The position numbers and the translations under genes were made by a program. Below are positions 1 through 10,358 of a stretch of DNA of 64,000 bases, piece by piece. Source of the DNA: DATBLE01 sp963837265 (lineage in GTDB: Bacteria > Actinomycetota > Thermoleophilia > Gaiellales > Gaiellaceae); contig CAWIMQ010000011.1 of assembly GCA_963837265.1 (NCBI GenBank), positions 285,959 to 349,958 of the forward strand. Reading direction: 5' to 3'. Each line of letters opens with the position of its first letter. The first letter of the stretch is position 1. The notes beneath the pieces were generated by a model. The model saw only the letters and a list, made by a program, of their open reading frames with translations, was not told where the DNA came from and ran no database searches.

Positions 1-2
1 TC

Positions 3-704
3 CTCGGCTCGTTCTCCGTGGCCGCCGACGGGAGGCAGGTACGCGTCCCACCCGGCAAGCCGGCCTTGCTCCTGAAGCGCCTGGCGCTCGAGCGGAGCCT
101 GCCCGTCGACGTCACGATCGAGATGCTCTGGCCCGGGAGCCCGGCGTCTACGGGGCGCAAGCGGCTTCGCAACGTCGTCAACCGCGTCCGGGCCGCGACC
201 GGCGACCTCGTCAGGCGAAACGGCGACCTGCTCGAGCTGGCGCCCAGCGCCCGGGTCGACGCGGAGCTGTTCGAGTCCTCGGCGGCGCAGGCATTCGCGG
301 CCGTACCCCTCGAGCAGGCGAACCTCGCCCGCACCACGCTCGCCCGCTACGCGGGAGATCTGCTGCCCGACGACCGCTACGAGGACTGGAGCGTCCCGCA
401 CCGCGAGCGCCTTCGGCGCCGCCGCCTCGAGCTGCTCGACCTCCTCGCCGCCGACGCCGTCGAGCAGGGCAAGCTCGACGATGCGATCCGCTTGCTCGAG
501 GAAGCCATCACGGCAGAGCCGCTCGACGAGCAGCGCTACCTGCTGGCCGCCGAGCTGCTCTTGCAGCAGGGACGCCGCGGCGGGGCCCGAGCACTCGTCG
601 CGCGGGCCGCGGCCGTCCGGAGCGAGCTCGGCCTGTCCGACACGGCGCGGCTCTTGCGTCTCCGTCAGGCGACCGGGCTCTCGCCTTTGGCGGCGGGCGG
701 GTAG
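3..704 (+). CDS. SARP-type transcriptional regulator, BTAD domain (5' end cut by the window)
   Basis: The reading frame is open from the first bases of the window, and the residues before the first in-window GTG (18) already read like the LGSF-V opening of SARP/AfsR-type regulators, so the gene starts upstream. The visible part has the end of a winged-helix DNA-binding domain (PGKPALLLKRLALE, then EMLWPG) at about residues 15-60. A bacterial transcriptional activation (BTAD) domain of TPR-like helices follows (about 90-225, with YAGDLLPDDRYEDW). It probably binds direct repeats upstream of a target promoter. The next two genes run in the same direction and may be targets, which is inference. 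SARP proteins in this lineage often end soon after the BTAD domain, as here. Confidence 0.8.
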   Translation, partial: LGSFSVAADGRQVRVPPGKPALLLKRLALERSLPVDVTIEMLWPGSPASTGRKRLRNVVNRVRAATGDLVRRNGDLLELAPSARVDAELFESSAAQAFAAVPLEQANLARTTLARYAGDLLPDDRYEDWSVPHRERLRRRRLELLDLLAADAVEQGKLDDAIRLLEEAITAEPLDEQRYLLAAELLLQQGRRGGARALVARAAAVRSELGLSDTARLLRLRQATGLSPLAAGG

Positions 705-765
705 CTCCCGCCGCCGAGGGCGGCGGTGGGACGCCCGTGGGACGCCTGCGGCGCACGATCCGGGC

Positions 766-975
766 GTGCTCGCGACCTACGTTCTCTCGCTCGCCCGCGA
801 CGCTCTCGCCCGCGGCCGCGTGGCGGGGAAGGTGGAGTCGATCACCACGGGTGAGACGGCCGTGGTCAGGAACGCGGACGAGCTCATGGCGTTCCTGGCC
901 CGCGGCGATCGGCAGGCCGAGCGTTCTGCGGAGACGAAGGAGGAAGAGCCGTGCGGAGATTCACCGGGAAGCTGA
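766..975 (+). CDS. small conserved-type protein downstream of SARP regulator
   Basis: A GTG-started frame of 69 residues begins VLATYVLSLARDALARGR and ends in an acidic tail (ETKEEEP). The middle, with a TTGETAVVRNADELMAFL stretch, resembles short proteins that follow SARP regulators in actinobacteria, where a beta-strand pair precedes a D-ELxxFL helix. I recognise the layout but not a named family and assign no function. The gene overlaps the start of the next gene (GTG 951) by 25 bp. A clear ribosome site for that next gene (AAGGAGG at 937-943) lies inside this one. Confidence 0.5.
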   Translation: MLATYVLSLARDALARGRVAGKVESITTGETAVVRNADELMAFLARGDRQAERSAETKEEEPCGDSPGS

Positions 976-3900
976 GAGCCCGCCAGCTCGCAGCGGGAAC
1001 GGCGGCCCTCGTGGCGGGGCCGTCCTCGCAGGGGGCGCCGCCTCCGGCGCGCGGACGGCGACGACAGGGCCCTCGCCGGCACCGCTACTCTCGCTCTGCC
1101 CGTCCGGCGGGGCCGAGGGCTCGAGCGTCTACCGCGCCGATCCGAACGGGGGCACACCGACCGCGATCGCGAACGGAGCGTTCCCGCGGGTCTCGCCGGG
1201 CAACACCCGGCTCGCGGTCATCGCCGCCACGCCCAACGTCACGCTCGAGACGATGGACACCGACGGGTCCAACGTCCACTCCTGGGTGGGGCCGTTCGGC
1301 GCCGAGCCGCTTGCCTGGTCGCCCGATGGGACGAAGATCCTCGTCGCGACCGACACCGAGGTCCGCATCTACGACGACGTGCCGAACGGCGGCTACAGCA
1401 CGATCGACACGACGAGCAACGGCACCGTGACCTCGCTCGACTGGATCGGCAACATCTGGGCCCTCGTCCACGCCAAGGACATGGGCACGACCATCCCCGC
1501 CTCCGTGGCAGCGACGGCACCCGTCGGCTCGGCCGGCTTCAGCGACCTCTTCACCCCGGTCGCGGTGCCCGGGACGACTCCGACCCAGTACCAGCCGATC
1601 GCCGGCGACATCAGGATCCGCCCGGACGGCACCGTCGCCTGGGACGGCCAGGTCAGCTGGGGTGCAACGGCCCAGCACGGCATCTTCACCGGCAGCGGCA
1701 CCTTCCAGCTGAACACGGGCCCCACGCAGAGCTTCGCCTTCTCCCCCGACGGCAACGAGGTCGTCGCCGCGCGCTCCGGCAACGTCGACGTCGTCAGCTG
1801 GAGCGGGCCGTACGAGCGCACGCTGGCGACCGGCACGGTCTGCGGCGTCGACTGGACGCGCGGCGGCACGCAGCCGCTCGCCGCCCTCACCTACCGCGGC
1901 TCGGGCAACCCGGACGAGTTCGTCTTCGACGGCTCGGCCTCGACCGCCACCGCCCCCGGCGCGACGCTGACGAGCTACGACTGGCAGTTCGACGACGGCA
2001 CCGACACCGGGCCGATCGTCACCCACCACTTCTCCGCGCCCGGCCAGCACACCGTCCAGTTGACGGTGACCGACTCGAACGGCCTGCAGGCCGTCGCCTC
2101 GACCGCCCTCGTCCCCAAGCTGACGATCAGCCAGGTGACGGTCAGCCCGGCCAGCCCGGCGAGCGGGAACCCGTTCGGGATAGAGGTCACCGTGCGGAAC
2201 GACGGCGGGGTGCCGATCACCTCCGTCGCACCGCAGGTGTCAATCGCGCCCGGCACGGTCGCCACCGTCGACACCGGCCCGACGCCCGCGTCGGCCGACC
2301 TCGCGGCCGGCACCCAGGCCACGTTCGACTTCGCCGCCACCGCGCTCGCCGGGGGCGACGCGACCGCGACGGTCGACGCCTCGGGCGCCGGCCCGGGAGG
2401 CCCCGTGAGCGCCGGTCAGAGGCAGACGGACCTGACCGTCGGGGGCGACCTCCTCCCGCTCGACCTGACCGTCGACTCGTCGGACATCGGCGTCGGCGGC
2501 ACCACCGCCGTGCACGTCCACGTCACGAACGGGACCGGTCACTCGATCACGGGTCTCGCTCCGACGCTCACCGTCACCCCGACGAGCGGCGTCACGCTCG
2601 GCGGCCCGACCGGAGGGGCGACGACGCTGGTCGCCGGCGACGACGCCACCTTCGACTACACCCTCACTGCCACGCAGGCGGCGACCCTCAGCCTGGACGC
2701 CGGAGCGAGCGCGACGGTGCCGTTCGACGGCTCCGCGGTGCAATCCGTCCACAGACGACCCAGCTCGACGTCGGGGCGCCGACGATCGTCGTCAACTCCA
2801 CGGGCGACGAGCAGCTCCCCGCCGCCGCGAAGACGGCCCGCTCCTGCGACGTCGACGCGGCCACGAGCGGCGACCAGTGTACGCTCCGCGCCGCGATCGA
2901 GCTCGCGAACGCCTGGGTCGAGGTCGGCAAGGTGGTGATCGACTTCAACGTCAACGCTGGCGGCGCCGCGCCGACGATCGCCGCCGCGTCCCGCTGCCCC
3001 CGGTCACGAAGACGGTGACGATCGACGGCACCACGCAGCCGGGCGGCTGGGTCGAGCTGACCGGCGCGAACGCGGGAGCGAACGCGACGGGGATCGCGCT
3101 CGGCGCGGACGCGAGCGTCGTCCGGGGGCTCGTGGTCAACCTCTGGGACGAGAACGGCATCCTCGTCACCGGCCAGGGCTCCGTGATCGCCGGAAACCGC
3201 ATCGGCACGGACGTCTCCGGCCTCGCTGCCCGTCCGAACCTCGACGGGGTGAACGTGCAGGGGCCGAACGCGACCATCGGCGGCACGCAGGGGACGAGCC
3301 CCGTCACCTGCTCGGGCGACTGCAACCTCGTCTCCGGCAACCGGGGCGACGGGATCGAGCTTGATACGGGCAATCCCGCGGGCGCGCTCGTCGTCGGCAA
3401 CACGATCGGCGCCGACCTCATCGGCGAGCAGCCGCTCGGAAACAACAACGGCGTGATCGGCGGCGGGATGACCGTCGGCGGCACGGTGACGGCGGCGGGG
3501 CTCGCGCCCGGGAACCTGATCGCCGGGAACGGACGGTGGAGATCGGGGCCTGGGGTCCAAGCACGATGAGCGGGAACCTGATCGGGCTCGATCGCTCCGG
3601 GACCGGGCGCTCTGGCCGCTCGCGCAGCACGACGGGGACCCAAAGCACGGCAAGGCGGGATCGTGGTGGACTCGGGAACCGTCCTCGTCGGCGGCCCCGC
3701 CGGGCAGGGGAACGTGATCGGCGGCGAGCCGGCCGGCGTCGCTGTGGGGCCTGGCAACCGGTCGAACGTGACGATCGAGGGGAACCGGATCGGGACGACG
3801 GCCGACGGGTCGACGCCGGCCCTCGACCACTACGGCGTAGTGGAGGAGGCCTGCGCGGGCATGCAAGTGTGCGACTGGTCGCGCTACCACGTGGAGGTGC

Positions 3901-5747
3901 TTCGCAACCAGATCAGCGGTAACGAAACGGGCGTGGAGGGCGTCGACGTCGCCGCCGGCAGCTGATCGGGACGAACGCGGACGGCACCGCTCCCGTTCCG
4001 AACGGCACCGGTGTGTTCGACGCCGACCTGGTCGGCGGCATGCGCCCGGCGGGATCCACGGCCTGCGACGACCCGTGCAACGTGATCTCGGGGAACACCG
4101 GCCCGGCGGTCGTGTCGTCGAGGACCGAGGAGATCCAGATCCTCGGCAACTTCATCGGCACCGACCCGGGCGGCCGGATCGCAGTTCCGAACGGCACCGC
4201 GAACGGCGACGCCGCTGTCGTCGCATCCTTCGCCGGCGGGCCGAGCGACGCAGCGAGCGGCGTCTGCGACCTGGCCTGCAACCTGATCTCGGGCAACGCC
4301 GGGCCGGGCGCCGCCCTGACCAACGGCGCGTACAACTCAGAGGATCTCCTCCAGGGCAACGTGATCGGAGAGACGATCGACGGCCTGCCGCTCGCCAATG
4401 CCGGCGCCGGCGTCGAGGTCGGACCGGCCAACGCCGGCGTGCTCGTCGGCGGCGACGGCAACCTCGGCAACGTGATCGCCCACAACGGCGGCCCCGGCGT
4501 GTCGGTGCCGTCCCTCCTCGTCGACAACCGGCCGGCGATCGTGGGCAACTCGATCACGGGGAACGGCGGCGGGATCGTCTACGGCTCGAGTCCCGCCTAC
4601 GCGGTCACGGCCGTGCCCGTGTTCTCCAGGGTCGCCCAGAGCGGGGCCGGGCTGGTCGTGCAGGGCAACGTGACCGACCTCGTCCAGGGCGGCTCGTTCA
4701 CCGCCCGCGTCGACGTCTACGGGTCGAGCTCCTGCGAGGTCGGCCCTCAGGGCGCCGTCCCGCTCGGCCATGTGTCGATCGGCCCGATCACGGACGGCTC
4801 CTGGGAGGTCGACGTTCCCACCCTCGCCCCTGGCCTGAAGGTGATCACGGCGACCTCGACGAGGCGGCTGCGTCGCCCTCGCCTCCTGCCGGAGCTCGGC
4901 GTGAGCACGACGGTCGCCCAGGCCTCGGCGGCCGGCGCGACCGAGGTCGAGGTGGCCTCGACGAACGGCTGGCAGGCCGGCGACTACGCGCAGATCGCCG
5001 CGCCCTCCGGGACGGTCGTGCGCAAGGTGGCGGGGATCGGGTCGCTGATCTTCGCCGCGCCGCTGCCCGAGGCGCTTCCGGTGGGGACGGCGATCGTCCA
5101 GGTGCAGGCTCCCGGCGGGGACACCGACCCGCCGGCGATCGACGTCGTCCGGCCCGCCGAGCGGGGCGACCATCACCCAGGGCGAGCGCCGACCCCCAGG
5201 TGACGTCCAGCGACGAGAGCGGCGTGGGCGTCAGCGTGCCAGCTCCCGGCGAGCTCGAGATCTCGACCGTCGGCCAGCAACGTCCTGGCGCAGGCGTGGG
5301 ACCGGAACGGCAACGAAGCTCAGAGTCGGTCGCCTACCAAGTCGGGGCGCCGACCCGAGCCTCGAGCTCGTGCCCGGGGCGATCAGGCCGGCGACCGGGA
5401 AGAAGCCCGCGGCTCTTGCTCTGGCCGGGACGTTCACGCCTCGCCGGGTGCCGCGGTCAGCTCGGGGAGCGTCACCCGCAAGGTCGGGCCGCTCGTCGAG
5501 ACGATCGACGCTCCCGCTTCGAGAAGGTCCCGAACCAGTCGCGCTACGCTCGCGCAAGATCGGCTTGGTCTCCGAGCTGACGTTCAACACGGCGACGCAC
5601 ATCTGGTCGGCTGTCGGCCGGGGCTCGACCCCGAGCTTCTCCCCGCTTGCCAACCCCGTCGCCATCGGCCTCACGATCGGGGACGACCAGGGCGGTACGA
5701 GCGCTTCCTTCGTCAAGCACGGCGGAGTCTGGACCTACCCCTTCTGA
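951..5747 (+). pseudogene. large secreted protein gene (WD40-like, PKD, CARDB-like, CSLREA-type and right-handed beta-helix) broken by many frameshifts
   Basis: The GTG at 951 has a good SD (AAGGAGG 937-943) and opens a signal peptide (MRRFTGKLRARQLAAG). That frame is lost within about 70 bp near the G-run at 1015-1018 and continues in another frame. From there the segments read in order: TolB/WD40-like repeats (SPDGTKIL, SPDGNEVV; about 1090-1830), a PKD domain (about 1900-2110, YDWQFDDG), CARDB-like domains (about 2120-2740), a CTLRAAIELANAW motif typical of CSLREA-type proteins (about 2880), long beta-helix repeats with NxIGT and NLISGN motifs (about 3000-4600), and a C-terminal Hyr-like part (SDESGVGVS, then IWSAVGRG to a stop at 5747). 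Shifts are visible near 1016, 2748, 2991, 3533, 3620-3650 and 3955, and several lie between 5150 and 5570. It is either a decayed surface-protein gene or an error-rich stretch of assembly. Confidence 0.75.
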
Positions 5748-5869
5748 CCGAAGAGCGGTGCCGGCGCGCGGGCCCCGCTTCGGTCACGGCCGACCCGCGG
5801 GACCCGGGCGTCCGGGCGCATCGGGGCGGCGGCCACCCCGACCCGGGTGCTCCTGCAGGGCCACGGCGG

Positions 5870-5875
5870 TAGTGT
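5870..5875 (+). promoter_or_regulatory. -10 box TAGTGT for the cofD-cofE operon
   Basis: TAGTGT fits the TANNNT form and lies 9 nt before the cofD start codon, leaving room for little or no leader. There is no SD-like purine run in that gap. Transcription mapping is not available, so this is a reading of spacing only. Confidence 0.4.
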
Positions 5876-5884
5876 CACCCGCAG

Positions 5885-6835
5885 ATGGGCGGGATAGTCG
5901 TCCTGTCAGGCGGCGTCGGCGGCGCGCGGTTCGTGCGCGGCCTCGTCGGCGTGGTCGGGCCGCGCGAGGTGACGGTGGTCGGCAACGTCGGCGACGACGC
6001 GGAGCTGTTCGGCCTGCACGTCTCCCCCGACCTGGACAGCCTCGTGTACACGCTCGCCGATCTCCACGACGCGCGGCGGGGCTGGGGGCGCCGCCGGGAG
6101 ACGTGGAACGCCCTCGACACGGCCAGGGCGCTCGGCGACGAGGAGACCTGGTTCCAGCTCGGCGACCGCGACCTCGGGCTCCATCTCGTCCGCACGAAGG
6201 CGCTGCGCGCGGGTGAGCCGCTCTCGGCGGTCACGGCCCGCGTCGCCGCCGCGTTCGGGGTCGAGACGCGCATCCTCCCGGCGACCGACCACCGCCTGCG
6301 CACGATCGTCGAGACGCCGGCGGGCGACCTCTCGCTCCAGCAGTGGTTCGTCCGGCGCCGGACGCGTGACCGCGTGGACGGCCTCCGCTTCGAGGGTGCG
6401 GCCTTCGCGAAGCCGGCCCCGGGGGTGCTCGCGGCGATCGAGCAGGCGTCGCTGGTCGTGATCGCTCCCAGCAACCCGTACATCTCGATCTGGCCGATCC
6501 TCGCCGTGCACGCGATCGGCGTCGCCGTGAGGCGCAAGCGGACGCCGGTCGTCGGGGTCAGCCCCCTGATCGGCGGAAAGGCGGTCAAGGGCCCGGCCGG
6601 CCGCATGCTGCGACGGCTGGCCGGCGGCACCTCGCCCGCCCACGTGGCGGGCTGCTATCCGGGCCTGCTGGACGCCCTCGTCGTCGACGAGGCCGACGCC
6701 GCCGGCGCGGTGGCGCTCGAGGCGATGCGTATCCGGCCACACGTAGCGCGCACGCTGATGACGGACCGCCGCAGCGCCCGCCTGCTGGCCGGGAAGGTGC
6801 TCGAGGCCGCGCGCAGCGGTGTGATGCGCGGGTGA
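5885..6835 (+). CDS. cofD: 2-phospho-L-lactate transferase (CofD/FbiA)
   Basis: CofD moves the lactyl-phosphate or enolpyruvyl-phosphate group from the guanosine-activated donor made by CofC onto the deazaflavin Fo, giving F420-0. The N-terminus has the family opening VVLSGGVGGARFVRGL (about 5-20), followed by VVGNVGDDAELFGLHVSPDLDS. Typical later motifs are a WFQLGDRDLGLHLVRT block (about 93-109), IAPSNPYISIWPIL (about 197-210) and a PVVGVSPLIGGKAVKGP loop (about 223-239). Its 316 residues match the usual length. It overlaps the cofE start by 4 bp, so the two are translationally coupled. Cytosolic. Confidence 0.95.
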   Translation: MGGIVVLSGGVGGARFVRGLVGVVGPREVTVVGNVGDDAELFGLHVSPDLDSLVYTLADLHDARRGWGRRRETWNALDTARALGDEETWFQLGDRDLGLHLVRTKALRAGEPLSAVTARVAAAFGVETRILPATDHRLRTIVETPAGDLSLQQWFVRRRTRDRVDGLRFEGAAFAKPAPGVLAAIEQASLVVIAPSNPYISIWPILAVHAIGVAVRRKRTPVVGVSPLIGGKAVKGPAGRMLRRLAGGTSPAHVAGCYPGLLDALVVDEADAAGAVALEAMRIRPHVARTLMTDRRSARLLAGKVLEAARSGVMRG

Positions 6836-7635
6836 GAGACGAAGCCGAGTACAGAGACGGCGGCGAAGCCGTCGATCTCGGTGCGAGGCGATGTCGTGGC
6901 GCCGCAGGCGCCATCGAGATCGTCCCGGTGGAGGGCTTGCCGGAGATCCGCGAGGGGGACGACCTTGCCGGCATGATCGCCGCCGCGGTCGAGCTTCGCG
7001 ACCGCGACGTCGTCTGCGTGGCGCAGAAGGTCGTCTCGAAGGCCGAGGGCCGCGTCGTCGCCCTCGAGAGCGTCGAGCCGTCCGAGGAGGCCCGCGGACT
7101 GGCCGGCCCGGACGGAGACCCGCGCCGCGCGGAAGTCGTCCTGCGCGAGTCGGCACGCGTCGTCCGCAGCCGCCCGCCGCTCGTGATCGCCGAGACCCGG
7201 CACGGATTCGTCTGCGCGGCCGCCGGCGTCGACGCCTCGAATGCGCCGGCCCCGGAAACGGTCGTCTTGCTCCCCGAGGATCCCGACGCCTCCGCGGCAC
7301 GGCTGCGGGCCGCGCTCGAGGCGCGCACGGGCCGGTCGGTCGGCGTGCTCGTCACCGACACGTTCGGCCGTGCCTGGCGGCTGGGGATCGTGAACGTCGC
7401 GATCGGCGCCGCCGGGATCGAGGTCCTGCGCGACCTGCGCGGCACGTACGACCCGGCCGGCTACGAGCTGCACTCGACCGTGATCGCGCTTGCCGACGAG
7501 ATCGCCGCCGCCGCCGAGCTCGCGATGGGAAAGACCGAGCGGATTCCGGCGGCCGTCGTCCGCGGCCTCCGCGTCGCCGGCGGCGGCACCGGGCGCGATC
7601 TGGTGATGCCCCCGGAGCAGGACCTCTTTCGCTGA
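6832..7635 (+). CDS. cofE: coenzyme F420-0:L-glutamate ligase (CofE), short form without the FbiB reductase domain
   Basis: CofE adds glutamates to F420-0 with GTP. The family core starts at about residue 28 (IEIVPVEGLPEIREGDDL) and includes VVCVAQKVVSKAEGR, the catalytic-face TDTFGRAWR (about 181-189) and GTYDPAGYELHSTV. The 267 residues equal the archaeal-type CofE length, so the C-terminal nitroreductase-like FMN domain of mycobacterial FbiB is missing. The only in-frame start ahead of the core is the GTG at 6832, overlapping the cofD stop. This gives an unusual 27-residue N-terminal extension of low similarity, so the true start is not certain. A separate protein would be needed if the pathway here makes dehydro-F420. 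Confidence 0.93.
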   Translation: MRDEAEYRDGGEAVDLGARRCRGAAGAIEIVPVEGLPEIREGDDLAGMIAAAVELRDRDVVCVAQKVVSKAEGRVVALESVEPSEEARGLAGPDGDPRRAEVVLRESARVVRSRPPLVIAETRHGFVCAAAGVDASNAPAPETVVLLPEDPDASAARLRAALEARTGRSVGVLVTDTFGRAWRLGIVNVAIGAAGIEVLRDLRGTYDPAGYELHSTVIALADEIAAAAELAMGKTERIPAAVVRGLRVAGGGTGRDLVMPPEQDLFR

Positions 7636-7693
7636 GCAGGGCTCGCGCGATCCCTCGTTCGAGGGACGCGGGCCCGCCCGCGATGCCTTATTC

Positions 7694-10300
7694 ATGCGTT
7701 CAGTGCTGCCGATACCCGGAGAAGCTGTGGCAGTTCACCCTGCGCTCGTCTCCGTTCCGACGCCCGACGCCGAGGGGGCTGCAGCACGCGCGCAGGGCCT
7801 CGTCGAGTCGTACCGGCGGCTCGCGGCCGTCTTCCACGACGTGCTGTCCGAGCAGAGCCCCGAGGCGCTCCTCGGCCGCATCGCCGACACGATGGGCGAC
7901 CTCGTCCCCTACCACGACCTGCACATCTACGAGGCCGACGACCGAATCGGCGAGCTCGTGCCCGTGTTCGCAGCCGGCGCGTGGGCCGACGAGGTGCTGG
8001 CGAGCCCGATCCAGTACGGGCAGGGCATCACCGGCTGGGCCGTCCTCCACCGCAGCCCGGTGCTGGCCAACGAAGCGCACCTCGACCCGCGGGTCGCGTT
8101 CGTGCCCGGAACGCCGCCGGACCCCGAGGCGCTGATCACCGTGCCGCTTGTCGCCCGCGGCTCGCTGAAGGGGGCGCTGAACATCTACCGGGTGGGCGAG
8201 GACGCCTCCTTCGACGAGGACGAGTTCGAGCTCGCGCGCTGGTTCGCCGACGCAGCGGCGCTCGCGCTCGACAACGCCCGGATCCGCGCCCGCCTCGAGC
8301 ACCTGGCCCATACCGACTCGCTGACGGGCCTCTACAACCACCGCTACTTCCACGAGCGGATGCGGGCAGAGCTCCAGCGCGCCGGGCGCGCCCACGACTC
8401 GGCTGCGCTGCTGATGCTCGACATCGACGACTTCAAGCGCGTGAACGACGTCTGCGGTCACGGCGAGGGCGACCACGTGCTCAAGCTCCTGGCCGACCTC
8501 CTGCGCTCGACGGTGCGCGAGTCCGACACGGTCTGCCGCGTCGGCGGCGAGGAGTTCGCGATCATCCTGCCCTCCTGCACCGCGACCGACGCTCTCGGGC
8601 TCGCGGCCCGCGTCCGGAAGGCCCTGCTCGACACCCCGGCCGAATCCGTCGGAGAGATCACGCTCTCGATCGGCGTCGCCTTCGGCCCCGAGCACGCGAT
8701 GAACGCCCGTGAGCTGATCGCCTGCGCCGAGGCGGCGATGATGACCGCCAAGGCGCAGGGCAAGGACCGCGTCGTCGTCTTCGCGGAGGCCGGCGGAGAG
8801 CGGCCGGAGGACCAGGACGCCGGACGAGATCTCCGCTCGATCGCGCACCTGAAGATGCTGCAGAGCCTGGCGCGGAAGCTGAGCCGCCTGAACGACGTGA
8901 CCGAGATCGGCGAGGCGATCGTCGACGAGCTCCGGATGCTCGTCGACTACCACAACTGCTGTGTCTACCTGCTCGACGGCGACACCCTGGAGCCGGTGGC
9001 CGTGCGGGGGATGCTCGAGGAGATGGGCGCACCGACGCTCGGGCTCGGCGAGGGCATCACCGGCCACGTAGCGGCGACAGGAAAGCCGATGCTCGTCCCG
9101 AACACGAACGACTCCGACATCGGCGTCCAGGTCGGAGACAGCCGGCCCGACGAGTCGCTCGCCTCGGTGCCGCTCAGGTACGGCCAGCGCGTGATCGGCG
9201 CGATCGTGATGTCGAAGCTCGGGATCGGGCAGTTCGACGAGGACGACCTGCGGCTCCTCGAGGTGCTCGCCGGCCACGCCTCCGCGGCGCTCGAGAACGC
9301 ACGGCTCGTCGACTCCCTGCGGCGAGAGGCCGACAACGCGAGGACGTGGCTCGAGTTCGCGGACGCCATCTCCGAGGCCGGGTCGGTCGAGGAGATCGGC
9401 GACGAGACGGTGCGCACCGTCGCCCGGCTGATGGAGGTCACCCAGGTCTCGCTCTGGATCGAGGACGCGCACGCCGGGAACTTCCGCTGCCTCGCCTCGG
9501 TCGGCTACGCCCAGGACCCCGCGGCGAAGCCGATCCTAGACTGGCGCCCCGGCCGGGCTGCCGCCGCCCGGCTGATCGACGGCCGCAAGTCGCCTTTCGT
9601 CGTCGGCATGGAAGAGATCCGGCGCGTCTTCGCCGGCCAGGAGCATGGGGCCGCGCTCAGACCGTCCACGATCGCGCCGCTCCACAGCGGCTTCGGCGTG
9701 CGCGGCTGGATCGCCGTGCGCGCCTCGGAGGGAGACGGCGAGGGTTTCGCGGACGAGCGCCTGCGTCTGCTCGAGGGCCTCTCCTACCGGGTGTCGGTCG
9801 CGCTCCAGAAGTCGGCGCTGCTCCGGTCGGAGCGGGAGAGCGCCGAGGTGGCGAGCGCGTTGCTCGAGTTCTCGCGCCGCCTGTCCGGCGTCGGCACGAC
9901 GGAGGAGGTCCAGCGGCGGATCGTCGAGCTCGCCGGGCAGATGCTCGGCTCGCCGAGCACGTCGCTGTGGCTCGAGCGCGGCCGCCCGGGGTCGTTCGCG
10001 ATCGAGGCCGCCTGGCGTGACGACGGCGCCGTGCCGGTCGTTCCGATCGGCAGCGTGGTCGACTTCGGCGACACCCGGCGGGTGCTGGAGCGCGGAGAGC
10101 CGTTCGTGCTCGAGCCCGGCACGGTCGACATGGTTCCGGTCGGCGACGATCCGCTCGCGGTCGCTCCGATCGTCCTGCCCTCCGGCCGCATCGGCTGCAT
10201 CGCCGCCGCCGCGCCGGAGACGTTCTCGCAGCGCAAGCTTCGCCTGCTGGCCGGCATCGCCAACCAGGCGAGCCTGGCCCTCCACATGACCCACCGCTAG
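7694..10300 (+). CDS. multi-GAF diguanylate cyclase (GAF-GGDEF-GAF-GAF-GAF)
   Basis: A soluble 868-residue sensor. GAF domain 1 spans about 45-195 and is followed by a DSLTGLYNHRYF start of a GGDEF domain (about 210-365). The active-site loop is GGEEF at 284-288, with an inhibitory-site RESD at 275-278, so it should make cyclic di-GMP and be product-inhibited. Three more GAF-like domains follow (about 395-545, 555-700 and 715-865). Having the GGDEF second and three GAFs after it is the reverse of the common order, in which the cyclase is the C-terminal output. No membrane segment is seen. An alternative start is the GTG at 7727. It lies between cofE and a macro-domain gene with no evident functional link to F420. 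Confidence 0.85.
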   Translation: MRSVLPIPGEAVAVHPALVSVPTPDAEGAAARAQGLVESYRRLAAVFHDVLSEQSPEALLGRIADTMGDLVPYHDLHIYEADDRIGELVPVFAAGAWADEVLASPIQYGQGITGWAVLHRSPVLANEAHLDPRVAFVPGTPPDPEALITVPLVARGSLKGALNIYRVGEDASFDEDEFELARWFADAAALALDNARIRARLEHLAHTDSLTGLYNHRYFHERMRAELQRAGRAHDSAALLMLDIDDFKRVNDVCGHGEGDHVLKLLADLLRSTVRESDTVCRVGGEEFAIILPSCTATDALGLAARVRKALLDTPAESVGEITLSIGVAFGPEHAMNARELIACAEAAMMTAKAQGKDRVVVFAEAGGERPEDQDAGRDLRSIAHLKMLQSLARKLSRLNDVTEIGEAIVDELRMLVDYHNCCVYLLDGDTLEPVAVRGMLEEMGAPTLGLGEGITGHVAATGKPMLVPNTNDSDIGVQVGDSRPDESLASVPLRYGQRVIGAIVMSKLGIGQFDEDDLRLLEVLAGHASAALENARLVDSLRREADNARTWLEFADAISEAGSVEEIGDETVRTVARLMEVTQVSLWIEDAHAGNFRCLASVGYAQDPAAKPILDWRPGRAAAARLIDGRKSPFVVGMEEIRRVFAGQEHGAALRPSTIAPLHSGFGVRGWIAVRASEGDGEGFADERLRLLEGLSYRVSVALQKSALLRSERESAEVASALLEFSRRLSGVGTTEEVQRRIVELAGQMLGSPSTSLWLERGRPGSFAIEAAWRDDGAVPVVPIGSVVDFGDTRRVLERGEPFVLEPGTVDMVPVGDDPLAVAPIVLPSGRIGCIAAAAPETFSQRKLRLLAGIANQASLALHMTHR

Positions 10301-10358
10301 CGCGGGGAGGCACTCCGCCGATCGCCGTCGAGCGCGGCGCCGCACTACGCTTGCGGTC

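Noticed and set aside
4075..5580. Plus-strand Arg-rich frame of about 500 codons inside the broken beta-helix gene
   Set aside because: Most of it is out of frame with the family motifs; only its last part follows the real frame after a shift.
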